Shown: positions 1 through 12,654, counted from the stretch's first letter. The stretch: 64,000 nt of DNA from Lutjanus erythropterus (GCA_020091685.1 CM034601.1:2170920-2234919), one strand, 5' to 3'. The notes: a model not told the origin generated them from the letters alone. Numbers and translations: made by a program.

Positions 1-104
1 CACCGAACAGTAGGAGTTTTTAGCGACGGGGACAATATGAGGGAATTTGAATTTGCAACGACAAAACTGGGGAGAAAAATGAAAAAAAATTAATACTACA
101 TTAC

Positions 105-335
105 TGATGATGATAATAATAATAATAATGATCATAATAATCATAATAATAATAACACAGCCCAAACCCGATGTAAGCCCATGAAATATGTGAAAAATAC
201 AGCCCGACCTGACCCAAACCTGGTGGGTGCCACTGGGTGTCGTCGGGTACGGGCTAGAGCTTGAGATCTGTGCCCAAACCTGACAGGATCCAACAGGACC
301 CAATGGGTTTGGGTTGGACCTATCAGGTTTAAGCT

Positions 336-390
<55 letters not shown>

Positions 391-420
391 CATCATCATC
401 ATCATCATCATTATTATTAT
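105..420. repeat. Trinucleotide simple repeats (AAT/ATT/CAT)
   Basis: An imperfect AAT/ATAATC tract at 105-157 and a longer ATT tract passing into CAT at 338-420 flank a short G+C-richer segment. That segment repeats 'CCCAAACC/GGGTTTGG'-like words in both orientations (about 160-330), so the whole resembles a fold-back with simple-repeat arms. Confidence 0.8.
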
Positions 421-689
421 TGGTAGTAGTAGTAGTAATTTTTTTCATTTTTGTAATTTTTGTGTTTTGTTGTAGAACATTGTCGAAAATTATTTGGCGT
501 CTCTATGCCTTTAAACATGCCTACATGCCTGATAAAATCGTTCCTATGAGTTTTTATTACAAAGTTGTAGAAGTCGTATAATAAAACAATTTCAGTCTAA
601 ACTAGAAATTGGTGCCTGCTGTGCATATAGTGCCTTTTTAATGTTTTGCCCCTGCCCTCAGACAGCCTGAGTCCGCCGCTGCCACATGC

Positions 690-1301
690 TCACATACAAG
701 CTACGGGGCCCAAACTCTGTCATGTCTGGGCTTATAATCATGCAGGAGCTGTTGTTGTGAAAAATGTCTTTGTCAAGAAGGAGAAAAGTGGACACAGACT
801 GCCAGGTTTTCAAAATAAAAACGAACCAGTTGCTGTTTCTTCACAGAGGTAAATGTGAAGCCGCTGTGCTTGTGTGTTCTCAGCACCTTTCAGTGCTCAA
901 GAAATATAATATTCGGTGCCACTGTCAGACTCATCGAGGTGAAAAACAGAAAAATTTGCAAGGACAACTGAGAACACAGAAGATAAATAAATGGCTGGCA
1001 GGTTTGTTTTAGGTGTAGCTGAGATATCAACAGTGCAGCTGTGAAAGCTAGTTACCTTATTGCTAAATAAATAGCATCAGCAGCAAAGTCATGAAGACAT
1101 GCAGGCTGCAGAACTAGTGTATCACAACAAATGCATGCTTCATTTATTGTGTTTTCAGAATGTATTTGTGTTTCTTTACACTAAAAGGAAGGGAAACATG
1201 TTATTTATAGATTATTATTCAGTGGTTTTACTGTGTCCAGCCGCTTGAGATCAAACTGGGCTGCATGTGGCCATGAACTAAAATGAGTCTGACACCCCTG
1301 A
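690..1301 (+). pseudogene. Decayed hAT transposon with BED-finger transposase N-terminal remnant
   Basis: The frame at 764-1012 reads MSLSRRRKVD...CQVF, then a CLVC-like pair (VLVCSQHLSVLKKYN) and H..TH. This is the pattern of the BED-type zinc finger that begins hAT transposases of the ZBED5/GTF2IRD2-like group (family knowledge). Several expected residues are missing and a stop follows after 82 codons, so it is dead. At 1,235-1,301 the sequence runs into a typical hAT right terminus, 'GAGTCTGACACCCCTG', whose reverse complement begins CAGGGGTGTCAGACTC. Body and terminus together support one internally deleted element. The left terminus was not found. Confidence 0.6.
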
Positions 1302-1339
1302 CTGTAAATGTATGTGAAAATGTGGATCCAGGAGGATGT

Positions 1340-1830
1340 TTAAAGGGATCGTTCACCCAAAAGTCAGTCATTATCGACTTACCCTCTTGCTGATGGAGGG
1401 TTGGGTTTATTTTGTTAGTTTGCAAAAACACTGCTGGAGCTTCATGGGAAAATGCTTCCTCACCTGGCACAATCCAAGTCTTCTGAAGTTCTGATATTCT
1501 GTTTGCACACCGTCACCACACACACCCAGTTCAGACAGTGTGCATGTGCACGTGACCGTAGCCAGTAAGAAACATGGAGAAAAGTACATTTTTAGTCAAC
1601 TTGGCATGTCAGGACTTTAGGAGACTTGGAGACACCAGACGAGCAGTATGGAGGCATTTTATGTTTTTATTCTGTTGGGTTTTTATGTTTGAAAACTGGT
1701 CACCATTCACTTCCATTATTTGGATTCTGCGACACTGTTTTCCTCTGAAACTCCGGCAGTGTTTTGTGGACTAAAACCAAACCCGGCCTTCAGTTAGCAT
1801 GAAGGTGAGTAGATAATGACTGAATTTTCT
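1340..1830 (+). mobile_element. Foldback MITE, Angel-like family, copy 1 (3' truncated)
   Basis: It begins TTAAAGGGATCGTTCACCC and contains the family words 'AACACTGCTGGAG', 'TTTGCACACCGTCAC' and 'CAGTTCAGACAGTGTG'. It ends with the inverted arm '...GTGAGTAGATAATGACTGAATTTTC' cut off before the terminal TTAA. The left and right halves are long imperfect inverted repeats of each other. The resemblance to the teleost Angel foldback elements is from memory. Confidence 0.7.
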
Positions 1831-2275
1831 TGTCGCCAGTGGGACCTGAGCCATGCAAACTCTTCTCCCCATTATAAACCCAAATTCAAGACTGAAACTA
1901 CTGTTTTGTCTTTCTTAATGACACTGTACATTATTGAGCGACACTGTTCTCCTCCAGTGAAAGGACGCTCTGACTGCAGCTGGTGTTAATCAGGATTATA
2001 AACTCTAATGAGAAAGATTTATGAGTCTGAATGCTAAACACACATCAACGAACACACTGCTGTCCACTCAGAGTGTGTGTGCATGAGTGTGTGTGACATT
2101 GTGCATCTTCATATGAAGAGGCCGATATCTTTAAAGCTGCAGGCCATCTCCAGACAGGAGCAATCCTCTTGATATTCCTTCCACGCACACACCACTGCTT
2201 TCACTGCAAGTCTCTGTCAGCAGAATTTCTAATGAATTGCACAAAAGCCAGTTTACCATACATGCACTCATGCAT

Positions 2276-2276
<1 letters not shown>

Positions 2277-2341
<65 letters not shown>

Positions 2342-2356
2342 CACACACACACACAA
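2277..2356. repeat. (CA)n microsatellite
   Basis: About 80 bp of uninterrupted CA with one phase slip near 2,340. Confidence 0.95.
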
Positions 2357-3299
2357 ACTGACACAGACCAACTTTCCTTTTGTGCACAACAGAAATGGCT
2401 TTAGGAAAGAATGAATGAGGCTCTTGCACACGCAGGGAGGAAATGCCTTCCACAAATTGATTTTTCGTCTTTCTTAATGATGACCCTGTCAACAAGCACA
2501 GTGTGTGACAAAGTGAGTGCATTTATTATATGAGGATTTTACATTTTTGCATTCTGAATGAAGACATACAGCTCAGTTGGGTTGTTCCTCTTGTAAATGG
2601 CTGTATTGGACAGTGACATTGGAGGCAGAAACAGGAAACGTGGGGAGAAAACGAGGGTTATGGCACGCAGCCTGAACTGAACCGTGGATGTTACATTAGC
2701 CAACAGGCAATCAGGACACCCTCCTGTAGAGATGGAATATATACATATTTTCAGTCTACTTGAAACGTACTTAACTAAAAAAAAAAAAAAAGAATCTCCA
2801 TTTTCGTCAGCCAGTTAGGAGCAGGCCTGGAATTTCATCATTTTGAGGGCAAGGTCATTTGGCTGTTGGTGTTCTCAATTTTTTAAGGACACAAAAGTCA
2901 AATCCCAGGCCAGAAAGGCCATCAAATAAAACAATGGGCCTCGTGCAAGAACCACTCGTACAAACAGATATTTGTTTCTAAGAGAACTTGGTGCCTTCAC
3001 CAGTTTTCTTGTATTTTCTTTCAGATAAAAACACAATTTACGAGGTCCAGACCTGCCATAGGGTCGTATACAGTCAGTCTGCTGTTAACTGAAGTTTTTC
3101 AGTAATAACTGTATATTTCATTGGTTTGAAAACACTTTATAATTATATGGACATTATCCTGTTTGTCTGCATTTCAAATTCTTATTTTTCACATAAACCC
3201 TCGTTAATGTAATGATGCATTTTTACCTGCTGTCAGGTGTGTTGGCTGAAAATTCACATGCATGTTTATGAAGTCTCTGTCCAGGAGAAAATCAACATG

Positions 3300-3745
3300 C
3301 AACATCAAATATTATGACACTTATTCTGTCATCTGTCTCCTTGATGCCCCTCCTCTCACTGCAGTTATCAATCGGTTTGGGATTTTCAGTTGTTTCCTGT
3401 TTTATTTTGAAGTTCTTACTTTCCCTCTTGTTTTTGGTTTCACTTCCTGTCTTTGTCTTTTTACCTCCATTGTTGATCACTGATTGTTTTCACCTGCCCC
3501 TGATTAGTTTCCATCTGTATTTAGTCTCATGTCTGTCCCATCCTTAGTTGCCGGTTTGTTGTTCTCCTCTGTGTCGAGTTTCTCAGCCCGTTCTGTGTTT
3601 TCCTGGTTATTTTGGACTTTACTTTGTTTTGGACTGTGTCGCCTTTGTTCGCCTGTGTTTTGGACAACCTTTTCGTCGCCTAAGTACATTTACTCTTTGT
3701 TATTAAATCAGTTATTGTTGCTCAGGTTGAGTCCATCCTTTGTTT
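3300..3745 (+). mobile_element. Retroelement 3'-tail-like dispersed repeat, copy 1
   Basis: T/C-rich sequence with 'GTTTTATTTTGAAGTTC', 'CTTCCTGTCTTTGTC', 'TTTTGGACTTTACTTTG' and 'TTTGTTATTAAATCAG'. It is typical of the 3' untranslated tail of teleost non-LTR elements, but the family is not identified. The same opening words recur at 63,865-64,000 at the other end of the window, which shows it is dispersed. Confidence 0.5.
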
Positions 3746-6700
3746 GCTACATCGTTCCACACATAAAATACTGTAACAAAAGTGTGCAATAAATAATAAG
3801 TTAAGATCTCAAAATAATGAATTAGTAACAGAAAATAAAGAGATACTTTCTCAAAATAGTAATCAAATAATAATGAGAGTTTCTCATTATTATTCCCATA
3901 TTCTCGTCATTGTGAAATACTAACTCATTTTGTTGGGTTAAAAAAAACATTATTTTGAGAGTTTCACATTATTATGACTTATGGCTTTAATGGGCTTTCA
4001 GAGAGAGACGCAGTGCATCCAGCAACACAATGAGAGATGAACATATGTAACGTGGATCCAGCTGTTCATCATTGTTAATGGAGACTCCAGTCTGCAGTGT
4101 AAAATCAAAAAACTGTAAAGTGAAATCAGGTTTCATGATCAAGAAAGTTCATATCATATCACCTCCTCTGTCCATATCCACACACTTCCTTTCTCATGCT
4201 TGTCCTATCAGCACTCTCTCTGCTGCACGTCTGCAACACACTTAAATATCCCACTTTTCCTGCGTTTTTGCAGCATTTTACTTGAAGTTGTCCAAACTGA
4301 ACAAGCACATCTGCTAATAATGCTTTCAATATTCACATGGGCATGTGAGAAATGTTTTAAAACAGATCTGTTTTTTTTTAAATGTGAACCAGTCCTTTAA
4401 AGGTGTTGATTGAACTGTTGTCTGTCTGTGGCCTTCTGAATAATTGGTTACACACACATTTCTTTTTCAACTCTTTTCACACAGCTCTCTTAATTAACTT
4501 GTAGCTCCACAATACACTAATGCAACCAAGACATTCAAACATACATTCATATTTGTGTTTTTCTAATTTATTTTTATTTGGAACAGCAGTATCAGTACAT
4601 ATATATGAAATTTAGCGTAACTGTTTTTCCCATCAAATTCCAATTTGCAATCTAGAGCTAATGGAATGAAAAAAAAACAAATTTACATATACTGAATGCT
4701 CCTACACATACCCATGTACATGATATACTCCCATATAATTTTGCAAGAATAGTTAATATATAACAGACATTTACATACACACATTCTTCTTCTTCTTTGC
4801 TCATTATTTTGCTGTGCTCAGGAAGCTTTACCAACCCAAAACATCAGTATATGACGACCTGGACATGAGACTCAACAATGAACTATTGTTTCGGTGTGTT
4901 TACAGACAGCATGTAGGACCGCAAAGTGTCACCAACTGTTGCAGCTCGTTGTTGCAGTTGTTTTTCCTTTAAAACCTGATTTAAATGGTGTTACACACAC
5001 AGCAGCTTTCAGACTTGTCCTGCTCGAGTCATGAAGCAAATGTTAACTTTCTCTGTTAAAAAAAAATGTCATGAATCACATTAAACAAACCTTTAACCGT
5101 GGAGAAATGGTTCACACTTTTTAACAGTCTCTCCTCGAAGCCATTCATGCTGTCGCCTTGTTGTACACACAGAGAGTAACTGAAGTGGTTGTGTGACAAA
5201 TTTTTTCTTTAAAAAAAAAAAAAGAAGCTGATTGTAAAGATCACACCCTCTCCTCATTTCTCACCTCCACACACCTCACCTATCACGGTGTAAAATAGGG
5301 TGGACTTTTCTGATTGGACGCCGCTTCCCGAAGGCTTTCAGACATTGTTGAATGAAGCTGTTTGACTTTATGTGCACCCTTAAAGTAGACCTATCTGTTA
5401 CAGATATTCATCAGACATGCTGCAACAATTCACGTCTAGTGACAGAAATGTAATGCCAAAAATATGTATATATCTGTGCACACGTATAATGAACAAGCTG
5501 TGCAGCTTCGGATATAGATTCCAGATAATAGAAAACACCTGTCCTCTGTGTTCTGCCACATCACACCTTCAGTCTGCTATTGCAATATCCTGCAACAATC
5601 GTCTGCAGAATATGTCCAGGCATCCAGCAGTCTGTGACAAATCTGGTCCTTGTCTCAAGGACTTAACAGGAGATGCAGAGACAGAGCAGGTAAGGTAACG
5701 TTCTCCTGGAACAAAGAGAACTCAGCAAAAGATCACAGACGTGTTTCTACAGCTGTTCAGGCTGCTCTGCGTTAAATTTATACCATCCATTTAAAAAAAC
5801 TATAGAACATTATTATTATTGTTAACTATAGAACATTATTGTATAGGCAACAAATCTTTATTTTTTCAGTTTTTTTATTATGAGCCTCTATCAGGTGGTT
5901 CAGATGTTCATATTAAAAGTAAACTTTCAACGATCTGCAAAGATTTTTGCATTTTACATCTTTAGTTACACATCTCTTTCTCATCTCCAAGAGCCACACA
6001 CACACATATACACACACCATAAAGCATATTTATATATCTTACCAACAGCAGTCAAGTTACTGAGGCTCTGACAGTCAAAGTCGTCACATGATCAATTAGT
6101 CTTCATGGACATACACATCTGTATATATGACAAAAATAACGAAGAGAAAATAAAGAAATGATTCAATTAATTAAATAGGACTTTTTGTAGATTATGTAGA
6201 ATAAACTTATTAAACATTAGTATTGGCTGTTTTGCCAAAAAAAAAAGAAAAAAAAAAGACAGTGTCCCCGGGAAACAAACAGTAAAACCTTTGAGCTGCA
6301 ACCTACACGCTGAAAACAGCAAATTAGCACCAGGGACGCTAACGGTACAAACATAAACATGCTGACAGCTTTTTTAACACCAGGTCTCACCTCCTGACGT
6401 GCAAATGTTCTACACCGAAGATATTTGTGATTGGTTTAAAGAAATGCAAACATGGCAGCGCATTTTTTCCCCATATAATGTGCATATGTTATGTGTATAT
6501 GAGTGCTCTGGAGAGAAGTCTTGCCATGTAAGACTAGCAGTTCACCGCTGTATTTTCATTAAAAACACCTAAAAAATATTAAACTGTCATATAAAACAGT
6601 TTATAATCTGAACATTCTTGGTGCTATTGAGTTTGAGACTGCAGACTGCCTGTATCATTAATGGCTTTTCGGGGTATTTTTTTTTTACACCGTTCATTAA

Positions 6701-7447
6701 GCCATAAATCCACTAAATCACTAAATTAATTGATAAATTATGTAATTAGTGGTGAAAACTTCACCACAAAGATGAGACCAGAGTGATTTACTGTCTCAAC
6801 CTGCCAACTTTCTGGAAGGAAGCCACTTACAAACATCTTCATTCTAAAAACTGCAATGCACCCTGGGAATTTGTTTTGGCCTGACATAATTGAGCAGCAT
6901 GCTGCAGAGAGCTCAGTCAGGTTGAGTTCATTAAAACAAATTTTAAATTACAGCTGTGCTTTACCAAACAGGACATTAAAGGGTGAACGTCCACAACTGA
7001 AATAAACATTACATTTACTCAGTCAGACTTGTTTATGTATATTTAATATTTCTATAAACATCTTTTTCTTTACAGTTTCCTCACTGACGTCTTCACATCG
7101 ATCTTTTCTTCATCTGGCGGATCAGCAGGTCACCTTTCCCACCCACCTCCAGGCACCGTGAGCATCATCAGAGCCCCACTCGCATTTACACACAAGTTCA
7201 TGTGATTAATCCCACACATCGTGCTCAGAAGTGATCACACCCACAGCTGATGAACAACTCTGTTCCTAAGCAACTGATCCTCTCCGTGTGGGGTTTGCAT
7301 GTTCTCCGTGTGTCTGCGTGGGATTTCTCCAGGCACTTCACTTTTTCCTCCCACAGTCCACAGACATGCAGCTCAGCTGGAGTGAACGCTTTTACCCCAA
7401 CGAGTGAATGTGAGTGTGAGTGGGTGGTCTGATGGACTGGCTGCGTT

Positions 7448-7448
<1 letters not shown>

Positions 7449-7499
<51 letters not shown>
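7449..7499. repeat. (TG)n microsatellite
   Basis: 51 bp of uninterrupted TG. Confidence 0.95.
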
Positions 7500-7502
<3 letters not shown>

Positions 7503-8399
7503 CTCCATCCCTCTGTGACAATTATGAATATGGAAATAAATGCTGGAGCGACAAACACTCAAAGGTCTCATGCAGCATTTTGTCAATGACCTCTCCAGTT
7601 TTCATGCATCTGTTTATCAGAGAGAAAGACTTTTCAGCCCCCCAGAAAGTACAAAGCTGTCGTGTTCATCACACCCCCACGAAAATCACCTTCCTTTCAA
7701 GGTTTTCCCTCTGTATGGCACTACAGAGCAGATCCATTAGAGAGATTAATCCCTGAGGGAGCGTGGCTTTGCTCAGTAAATTTCAACATAATCTGCCAGA
7801 TAATTATTGATTTGTCTTGTTTTTGGACACGTGGTGGCACTGGTGGTGAGTTCAGGGTCACCGGTATGATTAGGAATCCTCCTGTCAGGACCACGTCAGG
7901 GACATGCCTCTTTGCCCTCTTTGGCTGAGAAATCAAACAAACCCTCATATCTCTGGTATTATTTCTCTCGTTCCTCTCATTTTTCTGTTATGTGATGATA
8001 TCAGTCGGTGTCATCTTAAACAGCAGCATCCTCAGTCACTGAGCTGAGGAGGACTTTTTTCCTCTAAACCCTGAGAACTAAAAGTTTGTGCCAGGGGTGT
8101 AAAAAGCAGGTTCCTTCTCCTGCATCCTGCCCCTCCTGCATCTCGGCCCTTGTTTTGATCCAGGGGCCGGTTCTACGGTGAAGGACCAACAGGGGTCAGT
8201 GCTGCTGTAACACAGACTACCTTGTGGCCCCCCACCAAGAGCCCACAATTATATTAAAATGATGGCGTTTGACGAAAACACAAACAAGCCTGACAATGTT
8301 CAGCCATTTTCATTGGGGGTATTAAGGACCAGTTCAAAGAGACAGAAGAGTTGCTGAGTTTATGTGTCAAATGTATATAAAGATGTACAGAAACTGCAG

Positions 8400-8560
8400 T
8401 TTGCATTTTTCTTAGAGCCGCTACAAGGAGTTTTTAACTGGTTATGAAACAGTCTCAGTGTATTACTGATGCCTCCACATGACCCATAGAAGTTAATGAG
8501 ACCATCCGAGAGAAGATCAGCTGTTTCTGTACAGTTGTTCTTAATGGCTGCCACCGGGTC
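8400..8560 (-). repeat. Dispersed repeat fragment, also at 31,000-31,130
   Basis: 'AGCCGCTACAAGGAGTTTTT' followed by AACTGG, then 'TTACTGATGCCTCCACATGA' and CCCATA, correspond to the reverse complement of 31,030-31,105 with scattered mismatches. The two are therefore inverted copies of one unnamed repeat. Confidence 0.55.
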
Positions 8561-8747
8561 AGATTGTCTGTGAAATCAGATGAAACGAGTCTGTGTTTAC
8601 ATTTTCCCAGAGAAAGTTACAGTGAGTGGTACATGAGCTCGTTAAAAAGAAGCAGGAGGAGATTTTTATTCAGATAATTTTATTTTTGATGTTATATTTT
8701 GTGGTTATTACTTTGGAAACACTAACTGGACGTTTCTTGTAGTAGCT

Positions 8748-8910
8748 TTAAAGGGATAGTTCACCCCAAAATGAAAATTCAGTACAATACTCGCCCTCAT
8801 GCCAACTGAAGGTCAGGTTTTGTTTTTTAGTCCACAAAACACTGCTGGAGTTTCACAGGAAAACACTGTTGCAAAATTTCCAAAACAATGAAAGTCAATG
8901 GTATTTTTGA
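8748..8910 (+). mobile_element. Foldback MITE, Angel-like family, copy 2 (left half only)
   Basis: It starts TTAAAGGGATAGTTCACCCC and keeps the 'CACAAAACACTGCTGGAGTT' and 'CAAAACAATGAAAGTCAATG' motifs. It then loses similarity, so only the first arm remains. Confidence 0.7.
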
Positions 8911-9515
8911 GTGTTAGTTCCAAAAGAGATTTTGCTTTTTCGTGGATCACTCCTCAGGTTCACTTCTTCATTTACAAATGAAGCAGATGTTTATTATTTT
9001 GTAATCCCGAGCCTTTTTGGTATAAGGTTAGTTAGAACACTCAGGACGAATATATGTTAGTAATAGAGAGAAATATTGTACTTTCTTGCAGCACTTGAAC
9101 GCTGAAGTGGTCCCCTTGCTCCCCTAACCCTAATCTGAACCTAATATTAACCCTAAACCAAGTCTTAAACCTCAAACCTTTTAAATTTGAGGGATCCAGC
9201 ATTTTTACACCACAAAGCTGGTCAGACCCCACAAACACAGTTACAAAAGCCCCCACACAAACAGACTCACAAAGCTGTCTTGTCTGGTAATAAAAATACT
9301 CTGTGTATCGTTGCATTAGCAGTTAGCTCTGCTGTCTCTTATTGATCTGTTTATATATTATAGTCCATGTCTTTTCCACAGGACATGGCAGGTGTCATGG
9401 AGAAAAATAACAAATTTGAACACACGAATGAATAATTCATGCTCTACGTGCACAAACTTAATCTGTGCATGTGGTTTAACAGACAGAATGTGTGTGTTGG
9501 GATAAATAGTATAAA

Positions 9516-9540
9516 AGGAGGAGGAGGAGGAGGAGGAGGG
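9516..9540. repeat. (AGG)n tract
   Basis: About eight AGG units at the left margin of the repeat-free block that follows. Confidence 0.85.
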
Positions 9541-9839
9541 CAGGCTGCCTTTTTGTAATTGAACCGCTGCCCATTTAAAAATGTCTGTGCGTGTCCCTGC
9601 CAAGCAGCGTGGCAGTCTGGCCAGCAGGGATCTGCTGCTTTTGACCCGAGTGCTGGACAGACAGGCGGACGGCTCGAGCAACAGCTGCTTTCAGGGCAAG
9701 GTAGAGACAGACAGCCTCATTCTGGACGTCCTCTGACTGTCCCGTCCCGTCGTGTTCCCTTTTTTTTAATAGCCTGTGATGTTTTGACAATCCCTGCTTG
9801 TCCTGTTGTTGACTCTCGTCTCTTGTTGTCTCGGGCCTG

Positions 9840-10660
9840 CAGGCTTCAGTGTTTGTTAAAGCTGCAGAACATCCCTCCCACTCCTCCCTCTCTCCCTCTA
9901 CTATCAATTATATTAACAGCAGCCTGGAGCGTCCTCCAAGCATGTTGCTCCATTTTGTGACAGGAAACCCTTCTGCTCTTACTTTATGGCCTCCTGCTAC
10001 ATTATTGCACTGCACTGGTAATAGAGCTTACTCTCTATTCTACTCCAGGCTTTGCCCTGCGATCCAATTTGTCTTTCCAACACTCCACATTTTCTGGTGA
10101 CAATGAAGTATTTTTATGGCTGTGCTGATGTCATCACATTTCTGTTTGTCCCTCATCTCCCGGGGCACAGCTTACAGGAAAATGAATTATACAACACAAT
10201 GGACAGGATGGATTTTCTTGCAGCCAAACTTGAGGCCAATTTGCCCCGACATGACTTGGCTGATGTTTTCCAGCTAGATGTACAACTGGAAATGACCTGC
10301 CAGCATCCTTTAACAATCGTGTGTTCCTGCTTTCTGACTTGCACTCATGTTAATTATGTATTGCCGCTAAAAAGCCGGTGGAGTCATCCTGTGGTATATG
10401 TCAGGTTTATCCTTGATTGGCACAAGGGCCAAAAATAGCACATCAAGCGATCCTGCGCTAATTGTTAGTCATATTCGAGGGTCTATATGCATTGTATAAC
10501 CACACACCATGTGAATCCGCCGGAGAGCCTTAAATCATTCATTGATTTAAGTGAGCAGCTCAGGCAGAAACACATCGGACAGGCAGTACTCATGCATGCA
10601 GCCCGGGGCTTTGAGCTTCCCACAGGGATTGTGGGAAGCGACTGGTGTTGCGCTTCTCTG
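9840..10660. promoter_or_regulatory. Candidate conserved non-coding element
   Basis: This block stands out from its flanks: balanced base composition, no recognisable repeat words, and many homeodomain/PBX-like core words such as TTAATTATG at about 10,350 and ATTCATTGATTTAAG at about 10,535. It also holds a perfect 10-bp inverted repeat at 10,615-10,639. Reading frames of 83-133 codons cross it, but none has protein-like character or matches a family I know. Calling it a regulatory element is inference; conservation could not be tested here. Confidence 0.35.
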
Positions 10661-10744
10661 TGTGTTTCAGCGGCTCGATTGAAGGTGTTTTTGTTTCTGT
10701 GTTTGAAATATTTAGTCAGATCTGATTTGATGGTTGATACTTTT

Positions 10745-11062
10745 TAAAAGCAAACTCGAGACCTTCCTCTTTAACCTGGCTTTTAATTCAACTTTATTTA
10801 TTGTGTATTTATCTATTTATTTATTTTTATTAATCAGTTTTTCTAGTTGGCAAATTCTTCTATTTCACTCAGTGATTATTGTTAGCTTATTTATTGAGTG
10901 ATTATAAATTATTTTCCATTTTGAGTTATCCTCCTGTTTTCTCACTTATGATAATGTTTCCTCAGTATTGTTTTATTGTTTTTATTGTGTGAAGCACTTT
11001 GTGTTGCATTCTGTCTCTATGAAAAGTGCTATATAAATAAAGTCTGATTGACTGATGGAATT
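10745..11062 (+). mobile_element. LINE 3' tail fragment
   Basis: The segment ends 'GTGAAGCACTTTGTGTTGCA' and then 'AAAGTGCTATATAAATAAAG' followed by a degenerate TGATTGA tail. This 3' end is shared by many copies of teleost L2/Rex-type LINEs (family knowledge). No reverse-transcriptase sequence precedes it, so it is a 5'-truncated insertion in plus orientation. Confidence 0.65.
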
Positions 11063-12570
11063 TTTATCACTTTAAAACCGATGCCTGCAGGATGAGTTTT
11101 TAAAACATAAACAATAATCACATGTCCACTGAAATAACTATTGATTGCTGTGACCATTCCTTCTGAAAGGAAGTGATTTGTGTTTATTCTGTTATTTTTC
11201 TGCATTCTGAAGTTAATATGAGACTTCAGTGGTCTGAATTAGTAAAATCAAGTGAGTATCCTCTAACACTGGGTTGGGACCCACAGGTGGGTCCCAGGAG
11301 ATTTTATTTGGGTCCCCAAATTCTGCAACTTTAAGATTTATATCTGCAAAATGCATTTTATAAAGCATTTAACACATTGAGGGGAAAATCAAGAGCCTGC
11401 CAACCAGCCACTGCCTGTTAACTGGTCTTGAGTCCAGACCGGGCGCCATGGATGAAGCAACTGAGTTTTTTTTTTTTTTTTTTTTCTTTTCAAAAAATAT
11501 TGATTGATTTTGCAAAATCCTCAGCAGGTATAAGGCTACTGTTTCAAAATCAAATACGTTTATAATCACAGCACTTGCATAAGAATGTAACAAACATGTC
11601 TCCAAAAATAACTCAGGTCAGACCCCTCCACACCTCCACACATGTATTTTATATTCTCTTCATGCTTTTGTAGCTTCTGCTTTGCATGTTTTAGTGTCTA
11701 ACAATGCAGCATTATGTTGTCTTTAGTCCATGTTCCTATTAACATTAATGTCCCTCGTTTATTTTTCTTTGCACGTGTCATTTTATGAGTCTCTGTGTTG
11801 CATGTCTTAAATAGTACTTGAAAATGTAGTATAAGTCAAGTTAAATTTTATTTGTATGGCCAAAAATCAAAATTTGCTCCAGGGGGCTTTAATATCTGTA
11901 TGGTGTGCAACGTTCTCTATCCTGTAGACCCTCAGAACAGTAAGAAAAATTCACCCAAAAATCTTTGAACAGGGGGGAAAATTGAAGAAACCTCACAGTG
12001 AGCCACACAAGAGGGATCCCCCTCCCAGAATGAACAGGACGGTTATAAATGTCGCATTTAAAGAACAGTACTTGAAGACAGAGTTTGTAATACATACATT
12101 TAAGTGTGTCCTGAATAATGTTTCTTTTAACATTAATATTCTCTCTTCTTTTTATTATTGTTCTACATGATTGGAAATGATAAATGATGAATAACTTTGC
12201 AATTTTAATTATATATTTTGCTTTGTAGGGTGACTTTGTAACATCTGTCCAGGGACTATAGATGAAAAATAGCCTCTTGCATTTACAGTAGTGTTTTTTT
12301 TATGTGGATTCTAATGTTGTATTAAACAAACCAATAAATCAGTAAACACACATACAAATTTTAAATGTATTTCAACATTTATTTCAACTTATTCACTTAA
12401 TAGGCGAATCTCATCTTATCATATTTATTTATTTCAACTTATTTATTAATTTATGTCAACTTAATCTTATCCACAATAATAATCTAAAATCTCGTTTTAT
12501 CTTGGCCTATCTTATTCTGAAAGATTCAGCTCCAAAACCGTGCTTTTATTTTGAAGCGGTGTTGCTGCTG

Positions 12571-12582
12571 GCGGAAGTGACG
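12571..12582 (+). promoter_or_regulatory. ETS-type promoter site of psmg1
   Basis: GCGGAAGTGACG, 73 bp upstream of the psmg1 start codon, matches the GABP/ETS core-promoter motif found in many housekeeping genes. No TATA box is nearby. The first ATG has A at -3 and G at +4, a good initiation context. Confidence 0.55.
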
Positions 12583-12654
12583 GATGTATGTCATGGTTGC
12601 AGCAGGTCCGAGTCTGTAACTAAACTTTCGTTTTACTCTGCAGACGTGGTGATT

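Larger units (their letters stand above)
1..12654. other. Intergenic region 5' of psmg1, no supported gene
   Basis: No open reading frame here resembles a known protein, and none joins to others through convincing splice sites. The stretch holds simple repeats near the left edge, a decayed hAT transposon, foldback MITE copies, LINE-type 3' tails, two CA/TG microsatellites and one repeat-free block listed separately. Bases about 3,790-8,340, apart from the microsatellite, are AT-rich unique-looking DNA; a distal 3' UTR of a neighbouring gene cannot be excluded. In human the gene 5' of PSMG1 is BRWD1, but nothing of its coding sequence is seen. Confidence 0.7.

Noticed and set aside
2131-2522. 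Several overlapping reading frames on both strands rich in Cys-Val or His-Thr
   Set aside because: They are translations of the CA/TG microsatellite; the same applies near 7,225-7,756, 20,235-20,533, 30,354-30,554, 35,684-35,965 and 51,580-51,843.
5417-5698. 93-codon plus-strand frame ending at a CAG|GTAAGG donor-like site
   Set aside because: No protein-like composition, no recognised domain and no partner exon could be found; most likely chance.
9559-9960. 133-codon plus-strand frame and 110-codon minus-strand frame
   Set aside because: Both frames are open over the same bases with no family resemblance. The composition fits non-coding DNA and no splice partner was found.
10052-10438. 128-codon plus-strand frame in the candidate regulatory block
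   Set aside because: The translation shows no domain or amphipathic pattern I recognise; kept only as part of the possible non-coding element.
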